Below, piece by piece: positions 17,760-25,951 of a stretch of 64,000 bases of DNA; the stretch's first letter is position 1; every line of letters begins with the position of its first letter. The notes beneath the pieces were generated by a model. The model saw nothing but the letters and a program-made list of their open reading frames with translations, ran no database searches and was not told the DNA's origin. Origin of the DNA: Variovorax sp. PMC12 (GTDB lineage: Bacteria; Pseudomonadota; Gammaproteobacteria; Burkholderiales; Burkholderiaceae_C). The stretch lies in the NCBI RefSeq assembly GCF_003019815.1, contig NZ_CP027773.1:3793001-3857000 (forward strand), given 5' to 3'. The position numbers were made by a program, and so were the translations under genes.

Positions 17760-18581
17760 ATGCAAACACCCACCAACACCTTCAAGCAGGCCCTGCAGGC
17801 CGGCAAGCCCCAGATCGGCCTGTGGGTCGGCCTGGCCGACGGCTATGCGGCCGAGATCCTGGCCGGCACCGGCTACGACTGGCTGCTGGTCGACGGCGAG
17901 CACGCGCCCAACGACGTGCGCTCGGTGCTGCAGCAGCTGCAGGGCATCTCGAGCGCATGGTCGGCGCAGGCCGAGTCGGAGCGCTCGCACCCCGTCGTGC
18001 GCATTCCGGTGGGCGACACCACGCTGATCAAGCAGTACCTGGACATCGGCGCGCAGACGCTGCTGGTGCCGATGGTCGACACGGTCGAGCAGGCGGCGCG
18101 GCTGGTGCAGGGCATGCGCTATCCGCCCGAGGGCATCCGCGGCATGGGCAGCGCGCTGGCCCGCGCCTCGCGCTGGCAGGCCTACCCCGACTACCTGCAC
18201 GAGGCCAACGCACAGACCTGCCTGCTGGTGCAGGCCGAGACGGTGGAGGCGATGAGGAACCTCGACGCCATCGCGGCCACGCCGGGCGTGAACGGCGTGT
18301 TCATCGGCCCGGCCGACCTGTCGGCCTCGATGGGCTTCGTGGGCCAGCCCAACCACCCCGAGGTGCAGGCCGTGATCGCCGACGCCATCGCGCGCATCCT
18401 CAAGGCCGGCAAGGCGCCGGGCATCCTGTCGACAACCGAGGAGCAGGCGCGCAAGTGGCTCGCGGCCGGCGCGCTGTTCGTGGCGGTGGGCGTGGACACC
18501 ATCGTGCTGGCGGCTGCGGCGAAGCAGCTGCTGGCCAAGTACAAGACCGCGCCGGGCGCGGCCTCGCCCAACGGCTACTGA
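17760..18581 (+). CDS. hpaI: 4-hydroxy-2-oxoheptanedioate aldolase
   Basis: Class II metal-dependent pyruvate aldolase of the HpcH/HpaI family, 273 aa. It splits 4-hydroxy-2-oxoheptanedioate into pyruvate and succinate semialdehyde, the last step of the pathway. The metal and substrate residues are in LLVDGEHAPNDV (Glu, His), VQAETVEAM (Glu) and GPADLSASMG (Asp). It starts 11 bp after hpaH and closes the recognised hpa set. The downstream lipoprotein and dehydratase genes are probably on the same transcript. Confidence 0.94.
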   Translation: MQTPTNTFKQALQAGKPQIGLWVGLADGYAAEILAGTGYDWLLVDGEHAPNDVRSVLQQLQGISSAWSAQAESERSHPVVRIPVGDTTLIKQYLDIGAQTLLVPMVDTVEQAARLVQGMRYPPEGIRGMGSALARASRWQAYPDYLHEANAQTCLLVQAETVEAMRNLDAIAATPGVNGVFIGPADLSASMGFVGQPNHPEVQAVIADAIARILKAGKAPGILSTTEEQARKWLAAGALFVAVGVDTIVLAAAAKQLLAKYKTAPGAASPNGY

Positions 18582-18608
18582 TTTCCCTCACGCACAGGAG
18601 CACCCTCG

Positions 18609-19079
18609 ATGCAACGCATGACCTTGGCGGCCGTGGCCGCGGCAGCCACCCTGTTCCTCGCCGCCTGCGCCCCGATGGGCGCCGGCAAGCCAGGCCCCAC
18701 CGCCCAGCAGGAAGCCAACCGCCAGGCCGTGCTCGCCTTCTACGAGAAGGGCCTGAACCAGAAGGACGCCGACGCGGCGCTGCAGTACGTGGGCAACCGC
18801 TACGTGCAGCACAACCCCACCGCGGCCGACGGCCCCGAGGGGTTCCGCAAGTTCGTCGCCTTCCTGCGCGAGAAATTTCCTAAATCGCACAGCGACATCA
18901 AGCGCAGCTTCGTCGACGGCGACTACGTGATCCTGCATGTGAACGCGGTGCGCGAGCCCGGCACGCGCGGCAGTGCCATCGTCGACATCTTCAAGCTGGA
19001 GAACGGCAAGATCGTCGAGCACTGGGACGTGGTGCAGCCCGTACCCGAGACCGCCGCGAACAAGAACGGCATGTTCTGA
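18609..19079 (+). CDS. SnoaL-like/NTF2-fold lipoprotein
   Basis: Exported protein of 156 aa. The signal sequence ends in the lipobox FLAAC (Cys20), so it is likely anchored in the envelope. The mature part has the SnoaL/NTF2 cone fold pattern: EANRQAVLAFYEKGLNQKD, the RYVQHNP motif, GPEGFRKFVAFLREKFP and KIVEHWDVVQPVP. Such proteins are polyketide-cyclase-like or simply ligand-binding; a lipidated version is less usual. GGAG lies 13 bp upstream. It sits between hpaI and the dehydratase, so a role with aromatic or sugar-acid intermediates is possible but unproved. Confidence 0.8.
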   Translation: MQRMTLAAVAAAATLFLAACAPMGAGKPGPTAQQEANRQAVLAFYEKGLNQKDADAALQYVGNRYVQHNPTAADGPEGFRKFVAFLREKFPKSHSDIKRSFVDGDYVILHVNAVREPGTRGSAIVDIFKLENGKIVEHWDVVQPVPETAANKNGMF

Positions 19080-19115
19080 CCGCATCCTGCAACCCAGCCA
19101 GCCCACGCCAGCCGA

Positions 19116-20849
19116 ATGACCACGCCCACCGACCCGACCAAGCGCTTTCGCTCCGCCACCATCCGCGAGGGCACGATCCGTGCGACCACGCGCAGCTTCC
19201 TGCATGCGCTGGGCCAGGACGACGAGGACATCGCGCGCCCGCACATCGGCGTGTTCCACACCGGCGGCGAGATGAGCCCGTGCAACCTCAACCTTCGCGA
19301 GCAGGCGCAGCACGCCAAGACCGGCATCTACGCCGGCGGCGGCACGCCGCACGAATGCCCGGTGGTGTCGATCAGCGACGGGCTGACGATGGCGCACTCG
19401 GGCATGCGCTTCTCGCTGGTCTCGCGCGAGCTGATCGCCGACAGCGTGGAGGCCTCCACGCGCGGCCACCAGTGGGACGGCATCTTCGCCATCGGCGCGT
19501 GCGACAAGAACCTGCCGGGGCTGATGATGGGCATGGTCCGCTGCAATGTGCCGAGCGTGTTCGTGCACGGCGGCTCCGCGCTGCCGGGGCAGATGCCCGG
19601 ACCGGACGGGCGCGACCTGAACGTGGTCGACACCTACGAGACCATCGGCAAGGTGCTGGCCGGCACCGCCACGCACGACGAGCTCGACGCCATGAGCCGC
19701 GCCTGCCTGCCCACGGCCGGCGCCTGCGCCGGGCAGTTCACGGCCAACACCATGGGCATGGTGTCGGAGGCGCTGGGCCTGGCGCCCATCGGGTCGAGCA
19801 TGGTGCCGGCGGTGTTCAGCGAACGCGCGCCGCTGATGCGCCGCGCCGCGAAGAACCTCATGAAGGCGGTGATGGGCGACAGCCCGCTGCCGCGCGACAT
19901 CGTCACGCGCAAGGCGCTGGAAAACGCCTGCGCGGTGGTGTCGGCCACGGGCGGCTCGACCAATGCCGCGCTGCACCTGCCGGCGATCGCGCATGAGGCC
20001 GGCATCAAGTTCCACCTCGACGACGTGGCCGAGATCTTCGCCCGCACGCCGCTCATCGCCGACCTGCGCCCGGGCGGCCAGTACCTGGCGCGCGACGTGT
20101 TCTACATCGGCGGCGCGGGCGTCATCCTGCGCACGCTGCTGGAGCAGGGCTTCCTGCACGGCGACGTGCTCACCTTCACCGGCCGCACGATGGCCGAGGA
20201 ACTGGCCGGCGCCCTGGCGCCCGACGGCCGCGTGGTGCGCGAGGCCGGCAACCCGATCACGCGCGACGGCGGGCTGGCGGTGCTCAAGGGCAACCTCTGC
20301 CCCGACGGCGCGCTGCTCAAGACGGCGGGGCTGAAGGGCCTGGTGTTCCGCGGCCCGGCGCGCGTCTTCAATTCGGAAGAAGAAGCCCAGACCGCCGTGC
20401 AGAACCGCCTGTACGAGGCCGGCGACGTGATCGTGATCCGCAACGAAGGCCCCAGGGGCAGCCCCGGCATGCGCGAGATGCTGGGCATCACCGCCCTGCT
20501 GTACGGCCAGGGCATGGGCGACAAGGTGGCGCTGCTGACCGACGGGCGCTTCTCGGGCGCCACGCGCGGGCTGTGCATCGGCTACGCGGGGCCCGAGGCG
20601 GCGGACGGCGGGCCGATCGCGGCGCTGCGCGACGGCGACGTGATCGCCATCGACGCGCGGGCCGAGGCACGCTCGATCTCGGTCGAACTGGGCGCGCAGG
20701 AAATCGCCGCCCGGCTCGCCGGACGTGAGGTAAACGCGGGGGTCGCGCGAGGCGGCGTACTGGAAAAATACGCACTCACCGTGCGTCCTGCCCATCAGGG
20801 CGCCGTGACCCACTCGGGCGCGGTCACCTGGCTGCGCGACGAGTCCTGA
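19116..20849 (+). CDS. IlvD/Edd family dehydratase
   Basis: Fe-S dehydratase of 577 aa. Probable cluster cysteines are Cys56 (GEMSPCN), Cys129 (GACDKNLPG) and Cys204 (TAGACAGQFTANTMG). The C-terminal GRFSGATRGLCIGY is the substrate-binding block. The family includes dihydroxyacid dehydratase and sugar-acid dehydratases. Location in a catabolic run with a Bug protein, a class II aldolase and a PanE-like reductase favours a catabolic sugar-acid or hydroxy-acid role over valine/isoleucine biosynthesis. I therefore do not assign ilvD. The upstream ribosome site is weak. Confidence 0.85.
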   Translation: MTTPTDPTKRFRSATIREGTIRATTRSFLHALGQDDEDIARPHIGVFHTGGEMSPCNLNLREQAQHAKTGIYAGGGTPHECPVVSISDGLTMAHSGMRFSLVSRELIADSVEASTRGHQWDGIFAIGACDKNLPGLMMGMVRCNVPSVFVHGGSALPGQMPGPDGRDLNVVDTYETIGKVLAGTATHDELDAMSRACLPTAGACAGQFTANTMGMVSEALGLAPIGSSMVPAVFSERAPLMRRAAKNLMKAVMGDSPLPRDIVTRKALENACAVVSATGGSTNAALHLPAIAHEAGIKFHLDDVAEIFARTPLIADLRPGGQYLARDVFYIGGAGVILRTLLEQGFLHGDVLTFTGRTMAEELAGALAPDGRVVREAGNPITRDGGLAVLKGNLCPDGALLKTAGLKGLVFRGPARVFNSEEEAQTAVQNRLYEAGDVIVIRNEGPRGSPGMREMLGITALLYGQGMGDKVALLTDGRFSGATRGLCIGYAGPEAADGGPIAALRDGDVIAIDARAEARSISVELGAQEIAARLAGREVNAGVARGGVLEKYALTVRPAHQGAVTHSGAVTWLRDES

Positions 20850-20885
20850 CCGACCCTCCACAACCAACGTCCGGAGAGAGACACC

Positions 20886-21881
20886 ATGAGCTTCACGCGC
20901 CGCCAGATCCTGCAGACCTCCAGTGCATCCGCCCTGATGGCCAGCCTTGGCCAGAACGTCTTCGCGCAGGCGACGACACACATAGAGACCGCGACCATCG
21001 TCACCGGCTTCGCGGCCGGCGGCACGTCGGACACCACCTGCCGTCGCCTGGCGACCAAGCTCAGCCCCGAGTACGCGAAGACCGCCGTGGTCGAGAACCG
21101 CACCGGCGCGGGCGGCCAGATCGCCGTGGGCTACGTGAAGGGCCGCCCGGCCGACGGCAGCACCATCCTGCAGACGCCGACCTCGATCCTCACGATCTAC
21201 CCGCACATCTACAAGAAGCTGCCGTACGACCCGGTGACCGACATCACGCCGGTGAGCCTGGCCTGCGTGTTCGACTTCGGCTTCGCCGTGGGCCCGGCCG
21301 TGCCGGCCAGCGTGAAGACCGTGCCGGAGTTCCTGGCATGGGCCAAGGCCAACCCGGCCGGCGCCAACTACGGTTCGCCGGCATCCGGCTCCACGCCGCA
21401 CTTCATCGGCGCGCTGCTGGGCAAGAAGGGCGGCGTCGAGCTCAAGCACGCGGCCTACCGCGGCACGCAGCCGGCCATGCTCGACCTGCTGGGCAGCAAC
21501 ATCTCCGCGGTGTCGGGCCCCATCGGCGACATCACGCAGCACCTGCCCACAGGCAAGGTGCGCATCCTGGGCGTATCGGGCGCCAAGCGCAGCCGCTTCG
21601 TGCCCGACGTGCCCACCTTCGGCGAACAGGGCCTGAAGGACATGGCGCACAGCGAGTGGTTCGCCTTCTTCCTGCCGGCCAAGGCCTCGCCCGAGCTGGT
21701 GGCGAAGCTGAACACGGCGATGAAGAACGCGCTCGCGCAGAAGGACGTGATCGACGGCCTCGGCACCTTCGGCCTGGAAGCGATGTCTTCCACGCCCGCC
21801 GAGCTGACGGAACTGTTGAAGAAGGACACCGCCAAGTGGGGCCCGATCGTGAAGGACGTCGGCTTTACAGCGGAGGGATAG
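20886..21881 (+). CDS. Bug/TctC family periplasmic substrate-binding protein
   Basis: Periplasmic binding protein of 331 aa, preceded by a good ribosome site (GGAGAGAGACACC). The signal peptide has MSFTRRQILQTSSASALMAS, with an RRQ twin-arginine-like start, and probable cleavage after VFAQA. Family blocks are TIVTGFAAGGTSDTTCRRLA, ENRTGAGGQIAVGYVKG and AAYRGTQPAMLDLLGSNISA. It is the third Bug protein in this window and is linked with the dehydratase, aldolase and reductase, so it probably binds the substrate of that set. Confidence 0.9.
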   Translation: MSFTRRQILQTSSASALMASLGQNVFAQATTHIETATIVTGFAAGGTSDTTCRRLATKLSPEYAKTAVVENRTGAGGQIAVGYVKGRPADGSTILQTPTSILTIYPHIYKKLPYDPVTDITPVSLACVFDFGFAVGPAVPASVKTVPEFLAWAKANPAGANYGSPASGSTPHFIGALLGKKGGVELKHAAYRGTQPAMLDLLGSNISAVSGPIGDITQHLPTGKVRILGVSGAKRSRFVPDVPTFGEQGLKDMAHSEWFAFFLPAKASPELVAKLNTAMKNALAQKDVIDGLGTFGLEAMSSTPAELTELLKKDTAKWGPIVKDVGFTAEG

Positions 21882-21900
21882 GACCACCCCGTTTCTTGCT

Positions 21901-21972
21901 CACTTCGTGTAGCCGAATCCCCCTCAAGGGGCAACACCAGCGGCCCGGCAAAGCCGGTTCCGCGGTGTTCCC
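21901..21972 (+). repeat. Dispersed intergenic palindromic repeat, copy 1
   Basis: Fills most of the 141-bp gap between the Bug gene and the class II aldolase. It begins CACTTCGTGT, passes through a CCCCCTCAAGGGG hairpin and ends in the shared core GCCCGGCAAAGCCGGTTCCG plus CGGTGTTCC. The core recurs at 30211 in the same orientation and at 38535 and 45854 inverted. Confidence 0.85.
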
Positions 21973-22022
21973 CGCGAAAGCCTCGGAAAGCACAACGAGC
22001 AAGCCATTTAAAAGGAACTGCC

Positions 22023-22814
22023 ATGAACACTCTCGCCACCCCGGCCGCCTCGGCGCTGGTCCATCCCTCGATCCACCCCGACGAGCGCGCCGCGCGCGAG
22101 GAGCTCGCGGCCTGCTACCGCGTGTTCGCGATGCTGGGCTGGGTCGAGATGATCTACAACCACATCACGGTGCGGCTGCCCGACAGCGTGACGGGCGGCG
22201 AGAAGCAGTTCCTCATCAACCCCTTCGGCCTGCACTACAGCGAGGTCACGGCCAGCAACCTGGTGAAGATCGACCTGCGGGGCAGGGTGCTCGACGGTTC
22301 GTCTTACCCGGTGAACCCGGCCGGCTTCACGGTGCACGCGGCCATCCACGACGGCCTGCCCGGCGCGCACTGCGTGATGCACACGCACACCACCGCCGGC
22401 GTGGCCGTGGCCTGCCTGCAGGGCGGGCTGCAGCAGACCAACTTCTATACCGCCCAGCTGCACGGCATGGTGGCGTACCACGACTTCGAGGGCATCACCA
22501 TCCATGCCGACGAAGGCCCGCGCCTGCTCAGGAGCATCGGCGACCGCAACGCGGTGATCCTGCGCAACCACGGCCTGCTGGCCTGGGGGCAGACGCTGCC
22601 GCAGACCTTCGCGATTTTGTGGACGCTGCAGCGCGCCTGCGAGATCCAGATGGCCACCTTCTCGATGGGCGCGGCCATTCCGGTGAGCGAGGAGATCGCG
22701 CAGCGCTGCACGCGCGACGCGCTGCAGTTCAGCCCCGAGCACGGCGCCGGGCAGGATGTGTTCAATGCGCTCGTGCGCCAGGTGGACCGCATCGACCCTT
22801 CGTACCGCAACTGA
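22023..22814 (+). CDS. Class II aldolase/adducin family protein
   Basis: Zn2+-dependent aldolase-fold protein of 263 aa with an AAGGAACT ribosome site. Metal-site histidines are visible in MHTHTTAGVAVA (the HxH pair) and further on in NHGLLAWG. The N-terminal LGWVEMIYNHITVRLPD is the conserved substrate-loop region. The family covers fuculose-phosphate-type aldolases and decarboxylating relatives acting on small sugar or hydroxy acids. With the dehydratase upstream and the ketopantoate-reductase-like gene downstream it forms a probable degradative set. The exact reaction is not predictable. Confidence 0.87.
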   Translation: MNTLATPAASALVHPSIHPDERAAREELAACYRVFAMLGWVEMIYNHITVRLPDSVTGGEKQFLINPFGLHYSEVTASNLVKIDLRGRVLDGSSYPVNPAGFTVHAAIHDGLPGAHCVMHTHTTAGVAVACLQGGLQQTNFYTAQLHGMVAYHDFEGITIHADEGPRLLRSIGDRNAVILRNHGLLAWGQTLPQTFAILWTLQRACEIQMATFSMGAAIPVSEEIAQRCTRDALQFSPEHGAGQDVFNALVRQVDRIDPSYRN

Positions 22815-22832
22815 ACTGAGGCGAGCTTTCCC

Positions 22833-23822
22833 ATGAAGATTTGCATCTACGGCGCCGGTGCCATCGGCGGATGGATCGGCGCCGGCCTGGCGCAGGCGGG
22901 CCAGCGGCTGAACGTGGTGGCGCGCGGCGCGACGCTCGAGGCGCTGCGGCGCGACGGCCTGTCGCTGATGCGCGGCAGCACGGGTGGAGAGGTGCGCACG
23001 CGCGTGCCCGTCAACGCGGTGGCCGACCCTGCCGACCTCGGCGTGCAGGACCTGGTGGTCATCGCCGTGAAGGCGCCCGCGCTGGCCGGCGTGGCCGAGC
23101 GCATCGGGCCGCTGATCGGCGCCGACACCATCGTGCTGGTGGCGATGAACGGCGTGCCGTGGTGGTTCCTGGAAGGCGGCTTCGGCGGCGAGATCACCGG
23201 CCACCGGCTCGCGGCGGTCGACCCCGAAGGCGCCATCGCCAAGGCCATTCCGTCGCGCAACGTGATCGGCTGCGTGGTGCACGCGAGCTGCTCGCTCGAC
23301 GGGCCGGGCGTGGTGCGGCATCACTTCGGCAACGGGCTGATCGTGGGCGAGCCTTCGGGCGAGGCCACGCCGCGCGTGCGGAAGCTGGTGGAGCTGCTCA
23401 GCGCCGCGGGCATCGACACCACGCTGTCGCCGCAGATCCAGAAGGACGTGTGGTTCAAGCTGTGGGGCAACATGACGGTGAACCCGATCAGCGCGCTGAC
23501 GGGCTGCACCACCGACCTCATCATGGGCGACGACTATGTGCGCGGCTTCATCTCGGCGGTGATGCTGGAGGCCAAGGAAATCGGCCGCCGCATCGGCATC
23601 GAGATCACGCAGAGCCCGGAAGACCGGCACGCCGTCACCATGAAGCTCGGCGCGTTCAAGACGTCGATGCTGCAGGACGTGGAAGCCGGCCGCTCGGTGG
23701 AACTGGACGCGCTGGTGACCGTGGTTCGCGAGCTGGGTGAACTGACCGGCGTGGCGACGCCGTTCACCGACGCGCTGCTGGGGCTGGCGCGCCTGAGGAC
23801 GCGGCAGCTCGGCCTGTACTGA
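22833..23822 (+). CDS. 2-dehydropantoate 2-reductase family protein (PanE/ApbA-like)
   Basis: NADPH-dependent 2-oxoacid reductase of 329 aa. The N-terminal Rossmann motif CIYGAGAIGGWIGAGL is at residues 4-19, and the catalytic lysine region is FKLWGNMTVNPISALTG. It is longer than E. coli PanE by about 25 residues. Its place at the end of the dehydratase-aldolase set suggests reduction of a 2-oxo acid in catabolism rather than pantothenate synthesis, so I leave the symbol empty. It starts 18 bp after the aldolase. Confidence 0.87.
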   Translation: MKICIYGAGAIGGWIGAGLAQAGQRLNVVARGATLEALRRDGLSLMRGSTGGEVRTRVPVNAVADPADLGVQDLVVIAVKAPALAGVAERIGPLIGADTIVLVAMNGVPWWFLEGGFGGEITGHRLAAVDPEGAIAKAIPSRNVIGCVVHASCSLDGPGVVRHHFGNGLIVGEPSGEATPRVRKLVELLSAAGIDTTLSPQIQKDVWFKLWGNMTVNPISALTGCTTDLIMGDDYVRGFISAVMLEAKEIGRRIGIEITQSPEDRHAVTMKLGAFKTSMLQDVEAGRSVELDALVTVVRELGELTGVATPFTDALLGLARLRTRQLGLY

Positions 23823-23851
23823 GCCGATCCGGGCCCCCGTCGCAAGATCGC

Positions 23852-23882
23852 TTGACCCGGCCCCTGCGGCCGCCTCGATAAA
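23852..23882 (+). promoter_or_regulatory. MerR-type promoter with 19-bp spacer and internal dyad
   Basis: TTGACC (-35) and GATAAA (-10) are separated by 19 bp, the over-long spacing of MerR-regulated promoters. Between them lies an inverted repeat CGGCC-N5-GGCCG. It sits 34 bp upstream of the merR-like start codon, so it is a candidate autoregulated promoter. Confidence 0.55.
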
Positions 23883-23915
23883 GGCGCTGTCCGTTCCAAG
23901 CCAAGAGGTGATCTC

Positions 23916-24941
23916 GTGAATTCTCCAGCCGCCCGATTCCTGAACCCTGCCGAGGCCGCCCGGCGGCTCGGTGTTTCCGCCAAGGCGCTGCGCCTGTACG
24001 AGCAGCGCGGGCTGTTGAGGCCGGCCCGCACCGAGGCCGGCTGGCGCTCCTACGGACCCGGCGAAATGGCCCGGGGCGCGGAGATCGCCGCGCTGCGCAA
24101 GCTCGGCCTGAGCCTCGCGCAGGTGGCGCGCGTGCTGCAAGGCGACGCCGCGGGGCTGGAGCCGGCGCTGGCGGCGCACCAGGCGATGCTCGAGGGGCGC
24201 GTTCGCCAGCTCGGCGACACCATGGAGAAAGTGCGCGGCCTGCGTGCCGGCCTCGCGCGCGGGCAGGCGCCGGCAGCCGGCGAGCTGGCGCGCCTGCTGA
24301 AGCCGGCCGAGGGGCTTTGCATCGCCTTCGAACTGCCGTGGCCCTGGGGCGGCGAGCGCTTCGAGCTGCGCGGCATACGGCCGCTGAACTACATCGTCGG
24401 CCCGCTGGGCAGCGGCAAGACACGGCTGGCGATGCGCCTGGCCGAGACCATTCCGGGCGCCGCGTTCCTCGGGCTGGACCGGACGGCGAGCCCCGGCGCA
24501 GCCCTCGCACCGGCTGTCGCACCGGCCGTCGCCGAAGCCCTGGCGTGGCTGGTGGAGGACGGCGCCACGGCCTCCGACGCGCTGGCCGCCCTGCTGGCCG
24601 GGCTGGCGGCAGAAGGGCCTTCGGCGCTGGTGGTCGACCTGGTGGAACAGGGGCTGGACCCTGCGACCCAGCAGGCGCTCATCGCGCACCTGCGCCGGCG
24701 CGGCCCAGGCGGCAGGCCGCTCTTCATGCTCACGCGCTCCTGCGTGATCCTCGAGCTGGCCGCGGTGGGCGACGACGAATCGATCATCCTCTGCCCCGCC
24801 AACCACAGCCCGCCGACGCTCGTCGCGCCGTACCCTGGCGCCGCCGGCTACGAAGCCGTTGCCAGCTGCCTCGCCACGCCGGAAGTGCGGGCGCGCACGG
24901 AAGGCGTCATCGCCTGGCGGCCGGAAAGGGAAGCGGCCTGA
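23916..24941 (+). CDS. MerR family regulator fused to a P-loop ATPase-like domain
   Basis: Protein of 341 aa. Residues 9-75 are a MerR winged helix (FLNPAEAARRLGVSAKALRL, then YEQRGLLRPARTEAGWRSY). Residues 80-125 are a helical linker. From about 135 an ABC/AAA-like domain follows: Walker A GPLGSGKT at 162-169, and a Walker B-like ALVVDLVEQGLD with Asp241 and Glu244. The position of the H-loop histidine is occupied by arginine (LTRS, 272-275), and no LSGGQ-type signature is seen, so the ATPase may be degenerate. The start codon is GTG. Ordinary MerR proteins end with a ligand domain of 70-150 aa. Target genes are unclear. Confidence 0.82.
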   Translation: MNSPAARFLNPAEAARRLGVSAKALRLYEQRGLLRPARTEAGWRSYGPGEMARGAEIAALRKLGLSLAQVARVLQGDAAGLEPALAAHQAMLEGRVRQLGDTMEKVRGLRAGLARGQAPAAGELARLLKPAEGLCIAFELPWPWGGERFELRGIRPLNYIVGPLGSGKTRLAMRLAETIPGAAFLGLDRTASPGAALAPAVAPAVAEALAWLVEDGATASDALAALLAGLAAEGPSALVVDLVEQGLDPATQQALIAHLRRRGPGGRPLFMLTRSCVILELAAVGDDESIILCPANHSPPTLVAPYPGAAGYEAVASCLATPEVRARTEGVIAWRPEREAA

Positions 24942-24942
24942 A

Positions 24943-25857
24943 TCAACGGCGATCGGGTTGGGGCAGCGTCACCCACCATGCCGCCGCCACGATCAGCAAG
25001 CCACCGGCCCATCCCCACGGCCCGATGCGCTCGCCGAACCCGTGCACCGCGATCAGCGCGCCGAACACCGGCTCGCTGCCCATCAGCAGCGACACCCGGC
25101 TCGGGCTGGAGCGCGAGGCCGCATGGTTCTGCGCGAAGAATGCGAACACGCTGCACAGCAGCACCAGGTACGCCATGCCCCACCAGAACGCCGCGGTGGC
25201 CGGCGGCATGTGCCACGCGCCGTTGGCTGGCGAAGCGACCAGCGCGATCGCCGCCGCGCCGAGCGCCATCACGCCGGCCTGCACCGCCGTCAGCGTCAGC
25301 GCCGGCAGCGCGTGGCGGCCGGCCAGCCGGCGCGTCAGGCACACCATCACCGCGCGCAGGAAGGCGGCGGCCACCATGAGCCCGTCGCCCCAGCCGAGCG
25401 ACAGGTCGGCGGGCGAAGTAGCCGACAACATCGCCGCGCCGAGCGCCGACAGGCCCGCCGCCCAGAACACGCGCCGCGCCGGCCGCCGGCCCAGCAGCCA
25501 CCATTCGACGAAGGGCGTGATCGCCACGCACAGGCTGACGAGGAAGGCCGCGTTGCTCGCGCTGGTCAGCGACACGCCGAAGGTCTCGCACACGAAGATC
25601 GCCAGCAGGTTGGCGCCGAGCAGCCCGCCCACCGCCAGACCCTGGCGCCATTGCGCCCCGAACAGCGGCCCGAGCGCCGGCAGCAGCACCACGAAGGTCA
25701 GCCCGAAGCGCAGCGCGATGAACTCCAGCACCGGCAACTGCTGCGTCGCCTGCTTGGCCACCGCGTAGCTGCCGCCCCAAACGGCCGCCACGAGAAGCAG
25801 CATGATTTCGGCCGAGCCGATGCCCGCTCCGAAGCCCGCCCGCGTCTTTGAATCCAT
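24943..25857 (-). CDS. EamA/DMT family transporter
   Basis: Inner-membrane exporter-type protein of 304 aa with ten hydrophobic segments in two EamA repeats. Repeat 1 starts AEIMLLLVAAVWGGSYAVAK; repeat 2 contains FWWGMAYLVLLCSVFAFFAQ and GSEPVFGALIAVHGFGE. Members export amino acids, purines or other metabolites. It converges on the MerR-fusion gene (1 bp between) and is divergent from a LysR gene across 94 bp, so that LysR regulator is the likely controller. Confidence 0.9.
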   Translation of the reverse strand: MDSKTRAGFGAGIGSAEIMLLLVAAVWGGSYAVAKQATQQLPVLEFIALRFGLTFVVLLPALGPLFGAQWRQGLAVGGLLGANLLAIFVCETFGVSLTSASNAAFLVSLCVAITPFVEWWLLGRRPARRVFWAAGLSALGAAMLSATSPADLSLGWGDGLMVAAAFLRAVMVCLTRRLAGRHALPALTLTAVQAGVMALGAAAIALVASPANGAWHMPPATAAFWWGMAYLVLLCSVFAFFAQNHAASRSSPSRVSLLMGSEPVFGALIAVHGFGERIGPWGWAGGLLIVAAAWWVTLPQPDRR

Positions 25858-25951
25858 ACTGTCGGCCCGCCATCGATGAACAACACAGGGGGAATTGTTC
25901 CGGGCATCAACCGGGCCGCACAGCCATCGGCCGGAACAGGACTATTGCGTC

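Noticed and set aside
19116..20849. Calling the IlvD/Edd gene ilvD
   Set aside because: The family includes sugar-acid dehydratases, and the neighbourhood is catabolic; the biosynthetic assignment cannot be supported from here.
18588..21887. Long open frame on the minus strand opposite the SnoaL-like, dehydratase and Bug genes
   Set aside because: The plus strand encodes three well-recognised proteins there; the opposite frame is composition-driven and has no family signal.
22008..24806. Long open frame on the minus strand opposite the aldolase, PanE-like and MerR genes
   Set aside because: Shadow of three real genes; no domain or start signal.
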